DNA from: a virus
DNA: 40,945 bases
Reading direction: 5' to 3' (one strand)
Virus record (IMG/VR): IMGVR_UViG_3300049216_000114
Span: 1 to 40,945 of that record
Under the pieces are notes generated by a model. The model was given only the letters and a program-made list of their open reading frames with translations, did not search any database and was not told where the DNA came from. The position numbers and the translations under genes were made by a program. Of the stretch, positions 12,795 to 19,836 are shown piece by piece. Each line of letters opens with the position of its first letter. The stretch's first letter is position 1.

Positions 12795-13807
12795 GCCACG
12801 CACACACGCTCGCTCGCCGCATGATGAGCCAGGGCAACCGCCAGAACGCCAACGTGCTTCCTGGCCAGATCAAGCGCGGCGACGACATCATCGGCGACGG
12901 CCCCTACCCGCACGACTTCACTCAGTTCGTCGGTCAGAACACCGCACGCATGCAGATCCTGACCGCCATCACGGCAGCAGCGAAGCGCGGCGAGGCGTTG
13001 CCGCACATGCTGCTCGCCAGCGGCCAGCCCGGCATCGGCAAGACGTCGCTGGGCAAGCTCACGGCGCACACGCTCAAGGTGGGCTACGCCGAGCTCGGTG
13101 GGGTCGTCACGGCCGAGAAGGCACGTCCGGTGCTTGAGGCCATGCAGGACCGCGACGTGCTGTTCCTGGACGAGATCCACCGCATGGTGGCGTCCGGCAA
13201 GAAGAACGCCGAGTGGCTGTTGCAGCTGCTCCAGGACGGCGTGCTCGTGCTGCCCGGTGGCACCGTCGAGATTCCGAAGATCACCGTCATCGGTGCGACC
13301 ACGGATGCGCAGCTGCTGCCCGAGACCATCGTCGACAGGTTCCCGATCCAGCCAATCCTGGAGCCCTACACGGTCGAGGAAGCCGTGCAGATCGCTCATG
13401 TCACCGCCAGCCGGCTGCGGATGACCCTGGCCGAGCCGCAGTACCACCGGATCGCGGCCGCTGCCGACTACAACCCGCGCGTGATGGGACGGCTGCTGGC
13501 GACCGTTCGCGACATCCAGGACGCCGATCCCACCTGCGCCGATCCGGTCGCTCGAGCGCAGCACTGGACCGGATTCTCCGACGACGGCCTGACCAGACTG
13601 GCCCAGGACTACCTGATGCTGCTCTACGGCTACGGCGGCGTCGCGTCGCTGCCCACGATGCTCGCCGTCCTGGGCGAGAGCGTACTCAAGCACACCGAGC
13701 GCGACCTTGTGCAGCGCGGCTTCATCACCGTCACCAATCGTGGCCGTGAGCTGACCGGGCTGGGTCGCGAGCGCGCGGCGAAGCTCATGGACGAGAAGGA
13801 GGACTGA
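12791..13807 (+). CDS. RuvB-like Holliday-junction branch-migration ATPase, 338 aa
   Basis: RuvB drives branch migration of Holliday junctions as a hexameric AAA+ ring. The order and spacing of motifs match RuvB. DFTQFVGQNTARMQI near residue 38 parallels DEFIGQ. Walker A is G78-QPGIGKT85. Walker B with the family signature is LFLD127-E128-IHR. Sensor 1 is VIGATTDAQLLP. The arginine finger is DR183F. The C-terminal winged helix ends RGFITVTNRGRELT. The length equals that of cellular RuvB (about 336 aa). No RuvA is visible in the window. A clamp-loader-like role is the main alternative. ATG 12791 overlaps the preceding gene by ATGA. Confidence 0.85.
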   Translation: MSHAHTLARRMMSQGNRQNANVLPGQIKRGDDIIGDGPYPHDFTQFVGQNTARMQILTAITAAAKRGEALPHMLLASGQPGIGKTSLGKLTAHTLKVGYAELGGVVTAEKARPVLEAMQDRDVLFLDEIHRMVASGKKNAEWLLQLLQDGVLVLPGGTVEIPKITVIGATTDAQLLPETIVDRFPIQPILEPYTVEEAVQIAHVTASRLRMTLAEPQYHRIAAAADYNPRVMGRLLATVRDIQDADPTCADPVARAQHWTGFSDDGLTRLAQDYLMLLYGYGGVASLPTMLAVLGESVLKHTERDLVQRGFITVTNRGRELTGLGRERAAKLMDEKED

Positions 13808-14619
13808 TGGCCAGCACGAAGATCAAGTTCGACAACGGCAAGGTTGTGCCGATCGCGGAGTTCGAGCACGGCATGGCCAAGGAGTTGATCGAGACCCACG
13901 GTCACTTCGAGCAGCAGATCACGTTCTTCAAGGACGACGAGTTCCTCATCTCGTTGGTGCTCAACGGCAACATGCCCAAGGCATCCGAGGGCGTGGCGGC
14001 GCTGCTGGCCGACGCGACCGAGGCTGACGCCATCAGTTACTCGTCCGACACCTACATGGGCAACCCGGACAACGCTCCGATGACCCGCGCGCAGTACGAC
14101 GAGATCGCACCGTTCCAAGCGTACTGGGAGGCAGGTAACGTCGGCGGACTGCTCACCGAAGCGATCACCACGACGGTCGTGCATCGCGACGGAGCGGCCG
14201 AACTGCACCTCACTCCCTATGAGTGGGTGGGCGAAGGGGACGACGAAACCATCGTCTGGAAGAAGACGCAGTCGGTCTACGACGCTGACGGCTCGCGGCT
14301 TCAAGGCGAGAAGGTGCGCGCTCTGCGCGAGGCCATGCGGGACGGCGGTCCGTTAACGCAGATGCTCGCGATCGTGCCGCCACAGGAGCGCGAGATCGCT
14401 CGAACGTCAGCGCTGACAGCGGCACTGACGACCATCGGTCAGTCCGGGCTCTGCGAGATGATGGCCGGCTCGCCGGACCTGATCGACCCGAAACTCATCA
14501 CCAACAGGGACGCACCCGACGGGCTGACGGGTCTCATCGTCCAACTGCTGCGATACACCTACGGCGCACCGGGTCCATCCGCGCCCACCGACATCGTTGA
14601 CCGATCGAAAGGAGCCTGA
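13807..14619 (+). CDS. Hypothetical protein, 270 aa
   Basis: The ATG overlaps the RuvB-like stop by one base (TGATG), with AAGGAGG nine bases upstream. It is a soluble alpha/beta protein with a segment IKFDNGKVVPIAEFEHGMAK at the start and a helical C-terminal third. No catalytic motif, Cys cluster or known family is apparent. Tight coupling to the RuvB-like gene suggests a related function or a common expression time. Confidence 0.75.
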   Translation: MASTKIKFDNGKVVPIAEFEHGMAKELIETHGHFEQQITFFKDDEFLISLVLNGNMPKASEGVAALLADATEADAISYSSDTYMGNPDNAPMTRAQYDEIAPFQAYWEAGNVGGLLTEAITTTVVHRDGAAELHLTPYEWVGEGDDETIVWKKTQSVYDADGSRLQGEKVRALREAMRDGGPLTQMLAIVPPQEREIARTSALTAALTTIGQSGLCEMMAGSPDLIDPKLITNRDAPDGLTGLIVQLLRYTYGAPGPSAPTDIVDRSKGA

Positions 14620-14620
14620 C

Positions 14621-15163
14621 ATGGGAACGCACACCGACGAAGCACTCTGGCGTAGCGAGCTCGAGAACGAGGTGGCCGAGCATGAGGCCACCAAGAAGGA
14701 ACTGCGCGCGCTCAAGGAGGAGATCGCCGCCATCAGTGCGGACCGCGACCGCTTCCTCGGCGGGTTCAAGCTACCGACCCGGATGGTGTCGGTCGTCGAC
14801 CTGTCCGAGGACGGCAAGGAGATGGTCGTCGGCTGGGACACCTGCGGCGTGTGCATCCACCACGTCTCGATCTGCCAGTGCCCGACCGGGCCGAGCGAGC
14901 CGAAGTACATCACCAAGTTCCGCACCGAGGGCAGGATTCCTGCGCAGCTCGGAGTGACGAGAACGCCCGTTCTCGGCCGCGATCCCGTGATCGAGCCCAG
15001 CACCGGCCCCATCTCCGACACAGGCGTTCCGGTACCTGGTGTACCTTCCGCCACCACATGCTCAGGCTGCGGCAAGTCCGTCAACCTGGACCCAACAATG
15101 GGCGACGCCGACCTGATGGATGACGGTCGAGCGTTGTGCTTCACATGCCAGGAGGCAAGCTGA
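14621..15163 (+). CDS. Protein with N-terminal coiled coil and two Cys clusters, 180 aa
   Basis: ATG 14621 has AAAGGAG eight bases upstream. Residues 5-45 form a charged coiled coil. About 75-90 has CGVCIHHVSICQC, and about 145-178 has CSGCGKS followed by CFTCQ, each likely to bind zinc. The middle is Pro/Thr/Val-rich and probably disordered. The layout (coil, zinc site, linker, zinc ribbon) suggests a scaffold protein, but no family is recognised. A GAGAACGCCCGTTCTC palindrome lies inside the gene at 14959-14974. Confidence 0.75.
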   Translation: MGTHTDEALWRSELENEVAEHEATKKELRALKEEIAAISADRDRFLGGFKLPTRMVSVVDLSEDGKEMVVGWDTCGVCIHHVSICQCPTGPSEPKYITKFRTEGRIPAQLGVTRTPVLGRDPVIEPSTGPISDTGVPVPGVPSATTCSGCGKSVNLDPTMGDADLMDDGRALCFTCQEAS

Positions 15164-15333
15164 TGAAGGATGACAGACACCCCGCCGTGATCTCGGCGGA
15201 CAAGGCCGTACGGATCGCGTCCGACAGCATGAAGGCGGTGGACCTGCGCACCGTGCCGATGGCGAAGAAGCTCGTGCACAAGGACATTCGTCTCCAGCTG
15301 GAGGAGATCAAGCGCCTGCTCCAGGAGGCTTGA
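15163..15333 (+). CDS. Small basic helical protein, 56 aa
   Basis: The ATG overlaps the previous stop by one base (TGATG), with GGAGG a few bases upstream. The product is basic and helical with a C-terminal DIRLQLEEIKRLLQEA helix. No family is recognised. It is the last well-supported gene before the AT-rich island, so it probably ends this block. Confidence 0.6.
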   Translation: MKDDRHPAVISADKAVRIASDSMKAVDLRTVPMAKKLVHKDIRLQLEEIKRLLQEA

Positions 15334-15379
15334 TGGCCCATCAGCAAGACCAAGCCCATCAAGTGATGATCACAGAAAT

Positions 15380-15440
15380 GTCGAAATGAGTTTCATTTTT
15401 TTTCGAGGTTCCCGTTTTCGGGCATACCCGTTTTCGTTTT
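15380..15440. promoter_or_regulatory. AT-rich T-tract island between gene blocks
   Basis: In a window where almost every stretch is GC-rich, 15380-15440 carries T-runs of 8, 4, 4 and 6 bases and the repeated word CCCGTTTTCG. A small hairpin (AAATGA, GTT, TCATTT) leads straight into the T8 run, and CCCG-TTTT-CGGG forms a second. Together they look like a factor-independent terminator for the rightward DNA-maintenance block. They could also be a bent promoter region or a DNA unwinding element. The next gene starts at 15465. Confidence 0.5.
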
Positions 15441-15464
15441 TTGCGCAATCCGCGAAGGAGGACC

Positions 15465-15542
15465 ATGAAGCCTGAGGATGCAATCCAGGACCCAGCTCGC
15501 ACTCCCGACACTCCCGACACGCGACAACGGTCGTTCTCGTGA
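15465..15542 (+). CDS. Very small peptide, 25 aa
   Basis: The ATG has a strong GAAGGAGG at good spacing. The peptide is Asp/Pro/Thr-rich with repeated TPDTPDT and ends in RQRSFS. It shares its stop with the start of the next gene. It may be a true small protein or a leader that couples translation to the next gene. A GACAACGGTCGTTCTC palindrome covers its end (15523-15538). Confidence 0.4.
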   Translation: MKPEDAIQDPARTPDTPDTRQRSFS

Positions 15543-15766
15543 TGGACGACGTCTCGGACATGCTCGACGCGGTTCACATGCTCATCGGGTGCGACTGGGG
15601 CAGGAGGATCGCTTCGCCCACTGACAGTGCTCCGTGCAAGCAACAGGCCATCCAGCGCGTGGTCCTGCACGACGAGGGTGGCGCCGCCGAAGGCATGGTC
15701 CAGGTCTGCGAGAAGCACTGGCACGTGATCATGGAGGAAACGACTCCACACCGGGAGGACGCATGA
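15542..15766 (+). CDS. Small Cys/His protein, 74 aa
   Basis: I use ATG 15542, one base into the previous stop; GTG 15539 would add one residue. It contains CDWGRR, PCKQQA and, near residue 57, VCEKHWHVI. The spacing of Cys and His suggests a zinc-binding site similar to the two genes that follow. No family is recognised. The end has an ATGA overlap that opens a 16-codon frame (15763-15813, CKVCGECHD), probably a remnant or coupling ORF. Confidence 0.6.
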   Translation: MDDVSDMLDAVHMLIGCDWGRRIASPTDSAPCKQQAIQRVVLHDEGGAAEGMVQVCEKHWHVIMEETTPHREDA

Positions 15767-15805
15767 GCGACATCGCCGGAGCGTGCAAGGTCTGCGGGGA
15801 GTGTC

Positions 15806-15925
15806 ATGACTGACGACGAGCGGTGCGGCGAGATCCTGCACACAGGTCCAACGGGAGTGTGGTCGTGCCAGCGTCATCGTGGGCATGACGGCGCCTGTTT
15901 CGCACGGGGTGAGGTGTCGTCGTGA
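15806..15925 (+). CDS. Small zinc-binding-like protein, 39 aa
   Basis: ATG 15806 is preceded by CGGGGAG. The short product has the pattern RCGE...WSCQRHRGHDGACF, a Cys/His arrangement seen in many small phage proteins and likely to bind one metal ion. It ends in a GTGA overlap with the next gene. The function is unknown. Confidence 0.5.
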   Translation: MTDDERCGEILHTGPTGVWSCQRHRGHDGACFARGEVSS

Positions 15926-16149
15926 CCAATGAACCAGCACCAGACGACGACGTGATCGTGACGGACGCGGACGGCCGTTTCATCCAGTGGAGGCGGTTCC
16001 CGTCATTGAGTGTCAGTTCGTGGTTCGGCGACATCGGGGCCGAGTGCTCCAAGGAGCGTCTGATGTCAGGCGAGATGGGCGTCCCGTTCGTTCCTGCGTA
16101 CGTCCAGCGCATCGAAGTCTGGTCCGGTCCCTGGGTGCCAGCACCGTGA
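15922..16149 (+). CDS. Hypothetical protein, 75 aa
   Basis: It starts with GTG in a GTGA overlap and ends in a GTGA overlap with the HNH gene. It has an acidic N-terminus (APDDDVIVTDADG) and an aromatic-rich remainder (FIQWRRF, VWSGPWVPAP). No family is recognised. Confidence 0.65.
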   Translation: MTNEPAPDDDVIVTDADGRFIQWRRFPSLSVSSWFGDIGAECSKERLMSGEMGVPFVPAYVQRIEVWSGPWVPAP

Positions 16150-16610
16150 CAACGCCCGTTCTCACCATCGAGCTCGTGCCGAAGACAGCATGGTTCTCGA
16201 ACCTCCGCTCCGAGCTCACACCGAGTCAGTGGACCACCTGCAAGAACTTCGTCCGTAAGCGCTCCGGTGACCGCTGCGAAATCTGCGGTGGTCGCGGGCC
16301 GCGCTGGCCGGTGGAGTGCCACGAAATCTGGAACTACGTCGACGTGACGCGGGTCCAGCGGCTCGATGGTCTGATCGCGCTGTGTCCTGACTGCCACATG
16401 GTCAAGCACATCGGCATGGCCGAGGTCCGCGGGCTGATGCCAGAAGCCCTCATGCACCTGATGAAAGTCAACGAGTGGGACGAGGGGGACGCCTACCAGT
16501 ACGTGGCCCTGTCCTTCCAGATCTGGGCCGAACGCTCGCGCTACGACTGGGATCTCGACATCTCGTGGCTGGAAGCCCATCTGCGCATCACCCCAGGGAG
16601 ATGCACGTGA
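16146..16610 (+). CDS. HNH-endonuclease-like protein, 154 aa
   Basis: GTG 16146 overlaps the previous stop as GTGA. Residues about 44-47 are CEIC, followed by VECHEIW (candidate catalytic His) and then ALCPDCHMVKHIG, which supplies the second CxxC and terminal His of a zinc-stabilised HNH fold. The N-terminal TPSQWTTCKNFVRKRSGDR leads into it. The C-terminal 50 residues are helical and acidic. It could nick DNA as a homing-type or packaging-related nuclease, or act on host DNA. It is far from any terminase gene in this window. A GACAACGCCCGTTCTC palindrome overlaps its first codons (16148-16163). Confidence 0.75.
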   Translation: MTTPVLTIELVPKTAWFSNLRSELTPSQWTTCKNFVRKRSGDRCEICGGRGPRWPVECHEIWNYVDVTRVQRLDGLIALCPDCHMVKHIGMAEVRGLMPEALMHLMKVNEWDEGDAYQYVALSFQIWAERSRYDWDLDISWLEAHLRITPGRCT

Positions 16611-16963
16611 CCGATCTAGCTTGGAAGGACGTCATGGACGCCGCGTTCCGGTACTGCGCGGTGACCTACCCGGAGTTCTCGACCGACGAGGTCTGGCTAT
16701 CGGTCAAGAAGTTCTATCCCAGCATCGACACCGCCGAGCACAGGGCCATGGCTGGAGCCGTACGCCGTGCAGTGAGCGCGGGCATCATCAAGTTCAAGAA
16801 CTGCCCGTCATGCGGCACCACAAAGGTGATGACCAAGAGCATCCGGCCCGAGGCGCACGGTCAGGACTCGGCCATCTACGTGTCGCGCATCTGGGTTCCA
16901 GGCGCGCCACAGATCATCATTCGGCGCCTGGGCGACAACGTCCCACCGCACGTGAGCCGCTAG
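16607..16963 (+). CDS. Hypothetical protein with one CxxC, 118 aa
   Basis: I use GTG 16607, which makes a GTGA overlap with the HNH gene; ATG 16601 is also possible but sits too close to GGGAG. The N-terminal 65 residues are helical with a STDEVWLSVKKFYPS segment that resembles a small winged-helix domain. CPSCGTTK follows near residue 65, then a beta-rich end. It is the last rightward gene, and its 3' end overlaps the leftward HNH gene by 47 bp. Confidence 0.7.
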   Translation: MTDLAWKDVMDAAFRYCAVTYPEFSTDEVWLSVKKFYPSIDTAEHRAMAGAVRRAVSAGIIKFKNCPSCGTTKVMTKSIRPEAHGQDSAIYVSRIWVPGAPQIIIRRLGDNVPPHVSR

Positions 16964-17252
16964 CCCAACGACGCAGCTGGAACGCCGAGATCCCTGGGTG
17001 CTTCACCACTTCGAGCAGGATCGGCTGCCATAGACCCTTGTTGGAATGCGCGCGCTCGTGACATCTGGGCCAGTACATCCAGTGGACAGTGACGAGGTTC
17101 TCGACCACGTGGAGACCACCCTCCGAGCGATACTTCACGTGGTGCAGCGCGCCCTGCTCGCCAGTCCAGGAGCCACACATCCGGCAGGTGCCCTGATCCC
17201 TGTCCTCAACTTGTTCACGTACAGCCGGCGGGATCTCGAGCTGATTACTCAC
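16917..17252 (-). CDS. HNH endonuclease-like protein, 111 aa
   Basis: The core is a classical small HNH: CRMCG at about residues 23-27, LHHVKYRSEGG with the catalytic-type His pair, then ENLVTVHWMYWPRCHERAH supplying Asn, Cys and His. The usual second CxxC is replaced by a single Cys (WPRCH), so zinc binding may be incomplete. GTG 17252 overlaps the end of the next leftward gene. It converges on the preceding rightward gene with a 47-bp overlap. It is likely a free-standing homing-type nuclease. The palindrome at 17257-17272 lies just upstream of its start. Confidence 0.8.
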   Translation of the reverse strand: MSNQLEIPPAVREQVEDRDQGTCRMCGSWTGEQGALHHVKYRSEGGLHVVENLVTVHWMYWPRCHERAHSNKGLWQPILLEVVKHPGISAFQLRRWASGSRAVGRCRPGAE

Positions 17253-17662
17253 TGCTGCGAACGATCGTTGTCGTCCGGTGTGTCACCCACATCAACACTG
17301 AGCCCGACCATCTCGATCTCCAGCAGGGTGGAGTTGTTGATCTCCTGCATGAACCTGTTGATCTCCGACTCCAGGATGGGCGGCACCCGATGGTCGTGAC
17401 GCACGCCAGGGGTCATGAACTCCTGGGCGACATGCCTCGTGATCGTCGGTGAGCCGGCGTCGATCATCCGCTCTGCTGCGTACGCCGTGGTCGGGCTCTC
17501 GTGCTTGTTGCCGCAGCCTGGGCACAGGTAGACGTACGAGTAGTAGCCGTGCGACCAGCAGCACACCACCGAGACCTGCTCGGCGTGGTAGTCGTACTGC
17601 ACCCGGCACGTACGGCAGATGATCCGCACGATCGTCTCGTGACTACCGCCGCAGTCGCACAT
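17249..17662 (-). CDS. Zinc-ribbon-like protein, 137 aa
   Basis: ATG 17662 is chosen because AGGAG lies five bases upstream; GTG 17668 would give the usual GTGA overlap. The N-terminal half has MCDCGG, CRTC, VCCW and CPGCGNKHES, enough Cys for one or two zinc ribbons. The C-terminal half has a helical segment (ILESEINRFMQEIN) and an acidic tail. No enzyme family is recognised. It belongs to the leftward accessory cluster next to the replication genes. Confidence 0.7.
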   Translation of the reverse strand: MCDCGGSHETIVRIICRTCRVQYDYHAEQVSVVCCWSHGYYSYVYLCPGCGNKHESPTTAYAAERMIDAGSPTITRHVAQEFMTPGVRHDHRVPPILESEINRFMQEINNSTLLEIEMVGLSVDVGDTPDDNDRSQQ

Positions 17663-17664
17663 GG

Positions 17665-18057
17665 TCACTCCTCTGGGTCGTCACCCTCATCATCGGCACG
17701 TGACCCTCGCGGCTGGTATGCCGGTGACCCGTGGAAATCTTCGAGCGCGTCGACCAGCAGGGCGTTGATGGCCTCGTAGAGGTCGTCGAACTCGTCGCCG
17801 TAGTCCTTGCCGCCCTGACCACGGTTGATGGCGATCTGATGCGTCTGGGACACGAGGCCCCGGTTCCTGACGTCCTCGGTGGCGTGCATGTAGGTGATGA
17901 CCACCGTCTGCGCGTCCTCCGACAAGGTGATGCTGCCGACTTCGTACTGGTTCTGGAGCCGCCAGCGAGCTCGAGCGGCGGCCCGTGCCTGCGAACGAGC
18001 GTTCGCGGCTTCCGTGGCAGCCAGCTCGAGCTCGCTGGGTGTTGGTGGCTGGGTCAT
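17665..18057 (-). CDS. Hypothetical protein, 130 aa
   Basis: ATG 18057 lies seven bases below the previous stop. The N-terminal 40 residues form an Ala/Arg-rich helix. The centre (about 40-85) is beta-rich with VVITYMHATED and TRHQIAINRG-like strands. The last 25 residues are acidic. It is not recognised. A perfect copy of the GCGAACGAGCGTTCGC palindrome lies inside its 5' end at 17991-18006. Confidence 0.65.
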   Translation of the reverse strand: MTQPPTPSELELAATEAANARSQARAAARARWRLQNQYEVGSITLSEDAQTVVITYMHATEDVRNRGLVSQTHQIAINRGQGGKDYGDEFDDLYEAINALLVDALEDFHGSPAYQPRGSRADDEGDDPEE

Positions 18058-18061
18058 TGGG

Positions 18062-18481
18062 TCACGGAGTCACGTGCTGACGCCAGACGCCGTCGTCCTT
18101 CGGGTCAGACGGGTCGTACGGGCAGCGCTCAGCCTCGATCGGCTTGAGGTAGTGCACCCGGATCGTGTCGCCGTTCTTGTCCGCCTCGAAGCCGACCTTC
18201 ACCACGCGGTACTCGCCGATCACTCGCACCCGGTCGTCCATGCTCAGCACGATCTGGTCGGCCGGCAGGACGTAGGTGCCCTGGATCTTGGTGACCGCCT
18301 GCGCGACCTGAATGCCCTCGAACCTGGGCACGGCCGGCATCGGCTGGGCAGCCAACGAAGCAGCTGGTGCCGGTGTTGATCCAGTTGGCGTGCTGATGGC
18401 GAGAACAGGCGTTGTCACCGGCACCTGGACATCCTCGAGGTCTTCCTGGGGAACTGCGAACGGGTCAGCCAACACGGTCAT
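18062..18481 (-). CDS. Hypothetical protein, 139 aa
   Basis: The ATG has GGAAGGAAG at good spacing. Residues 1-55 are Pro/Ala/Thr/Val-rich and probably disordered. Residues 55-139 look like a folded beta-rich domain (DDRVRVIGEYRVVKVGFEAD). It may be a tailed adaptor protein. No family is recognised. Confidence 0.7.
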   Translation of the reverse strand: MTVLADPFAVPQEDLEDVQVPVTTPVLAISTPTGSTPAPAASLAAQPMPAVPRFEGIQVAQAVTKIQGTYVLPADQIVLSMDDRVRVIGEYRVVKVGFEADKNGDTIRVHYLKPIEAERCPYDPSDPKDDGVWRQHVTP

Positions 18482-18502
18482 GCGGTCTTCCTTCCTCTTG
18501 CT

Positions 18503-18859
18503 CTAGACGACGCGAGTGCCCGGAATGAGCACGTGCTCGTGGGTGGGCTTGAACGGGTGAGTCCGGTAGCAGTGCTGACACATCCACCAGGTGCAGGCAC
18601 CGCCCAGGCGGTAGCGAATCTTGATCTCTGCCTCGACGACGAGTTTGACGTACAGCGGACAGCACGGCCGAGGACGCCTGTTCTCAGCCTCTTGACCATA
18701 GGGCTGCCCGGTCCGGCAGTGCGAACACAGGCCGTCGGTCGTCTTCTCCTGGCATGAGTCCATGTAGCGCCAGCCGCACTGAGTACAGCCGTGCGCGTGC
18801 TGGGGGATCTTGGCGCCCTCCAGCTTGGGCAGTGCCGAGAACGAGGTCCGCCTAGCCAT
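18503..18859 (-). CDS. Zinc-finger-like protein with eight or more Cys, 118 aa
   Basis: The first plausible start after the upstream gene's stop is ATG 18859, overlapping that gene by a few bases. It contains CTQCGW, SCQEKTTDGLCSHC, RPCCPLY and WMCQHCYRTH, so two zinc sites are likely. The remainder is basic. It resembles many small phage zinc-finger proteins of unknown role. An in-frame upstream extension exists but runs through the preceding gene and is less likely. Confidence 0.65.
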   Translation of the reverse strand: MARRTSFSALPKLEGAKIPQHAHGCTQCGWRYMDSCQEKTTDGLCSHCRTGQPYGQEAENRRPRPCCPLYVKLVVEAEIKIRYRLGGACTWWMCQHCYRTHPFKPTHEHVLIPGTRVV

Positions 18860-19022
18860 CGACGGTGTCCCAGTCGAAGTCTTCGACCTCGAGCGGCTCG
18901 TTGGCGGTGGCGCGAACGAGCGTTGTCGGCTGAACATCCACGAGTTCGAGCTGGTGCACGAGCTTCTCGGCTCGATCCCATCTGACCCGGCCGTCGATGA
19001 CCGGCGCGATGACTAGGGCCAC
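18852..19022 (-). CDS. Small hypothetical protein, 56 aa
   Basis: This short frame fills the gap between two leftward genes. GTG 19022 overlaps the upstream gene's end by 10 bp, and its stop overlaps the downstream ATG region by 8 bp. The sequence starts MALVIAPVIDGRVRWDRAEK and ends in an acidic VEDFDWDTVDG. The ribosome binding site is weak. Tight packing on both sides and a protein-like composition support it. A GCGAACGAGCGTTGTC palindrome lies inside it (18912-18927). Confidence 0.5.
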   Translation of the reverse strand: MALVIAPVIDGRVRWDRAEKLVHQLELVDVQPTTLVRATANEPLEVEDFDWDTVDG

Positions 19023-19396
19023 GGCCAGAGCCCGACCATCTCGAGGTCGTGCTTGCAGCCGCCGCAGAGCATGAAGTCATCGGTGACCGTTGGTGCATCC
19101 AGGTGTGGCACTGGGACGAGCGAGCAGTCGAAGCCTGTCCGTCCACAGGACTCACACGTCAGTGTGGAGATAGGACCGAGGTCAGAAACCGTTGCGGTCA
19201 TTGAACACTCGTGATCTTGGATCATGCCCTGATCCGCGGGTTGGAAGGCGTACTCCGTGCAGTCAGCCGCCCAGAGGGTTTCGGAGTCCACGACCTCGCC
19301 GAACAGGCGACACACGGTCACCCCGTCCGTGCAGAAACCGGCATGCGAACAGGTGAAGCACGACCTGGCGAGCGGGAAGGGCACGACTACTCCCAT
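19013..19396 (-). CDS. Cys-rich hypothetical protein, 127 aa
   Basis: ATG 19396 has GGAG seven bases upstream and overlaps the previous gene by 10 bp. The protein holds many Cys: RSCFTCSHAGFC and VCRLF near the N-terminus, TCESCGRTGFDC in the middle and LCGGCKHD near the end. The first cluster resembles a Fe-S or zinc-binding loop. Two or three metal sites are possible. The function is unknown. Confidence 0.7.
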   Translation of the reverse strand: MGVVVPFPLARSCFTCSHAGFCTDGVTVCRLFGEVVDSETLWAADCTEYAFQPADQGMIQDHECSMTATVSDLGPISTLTCESCGRTGFDCSLVPVPHLDAPTVTDDFMLCGGCKHDLEMVGLWPWP

Positions 19397-19836
19397 GACT
19401 TGCTCCACTCTGCGAGCACTTCCCAGCGGTAGTCGCCCCGCGCTCGCAGCAGTCGTCCGATCCACTCGTTCATCTCGGGACGCATCGCGTTGCGCTCCTC
19501 GACCACCGCATCTGTGATCTGCTGCTCGACGTCGGTGGGCAGGTGCTCGGCGCGCTTGGCCTTCTTGGCCCGGTCGAGGTAGGCAAAGACACCAGCTGGT
19601 CGCTGGATGAGCTTGTGGTTCTTGGCGCAGTAGTCGACGGCCAGCACGAACTCAGCGTTGGTGATCCCGCGCGCCTTCATGATCTTGGCGAGGATGCTGG
19701 CGTCGAGGTTCCACGCACGCGAGCCCGGCTTGGAGTCCGCATAGCCCAGCTTCGAGTGGCCATACGCGTACAACTGCGTGCGGGTCCAGCTGCCAACGTC
19801 CGTTGTCGTCCCGGCCCGGCTGGTCATGCCGGTCAT
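19387..19836 (-). CDS. Hypothetical protein downstream of primase-helicase, 149 aa
   Basis: It begins at an ATGA overlap with the primase-helicase stop. The N-terminal 25 residues are polar. The rest is helical and basic with ASILAKIMKARGITNAEFV, which looks like a helix-turn-helix-type segment, and a FAYLDRAKKAKRAEH stretch. The coupling suggests a replication role such as a helicase loader or replisome accessory factor. I recognise no family. Confidence 0.65.
   Translation of the reverse strand: MTGMTSRAGTTTDVGSWTRTQLYAYGHSKLGYADSKPGSRAWNLDASILAKIMKARGITNAEFVLAVDYCAKNHKLIQRPAGVFAYLDRAKKAKRAEHLPTDVEQQITDAVVEERNAMRPEMNEWIGRLLRARGDYRWEVLAEWSKSWE

Noticed and set aside
15333-15389. 18-codon frame leading into the T-tract island
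   Set aside because: It has TGATG coupling but is very short with no recognisable features. It could be a leader peptide but is not supported.
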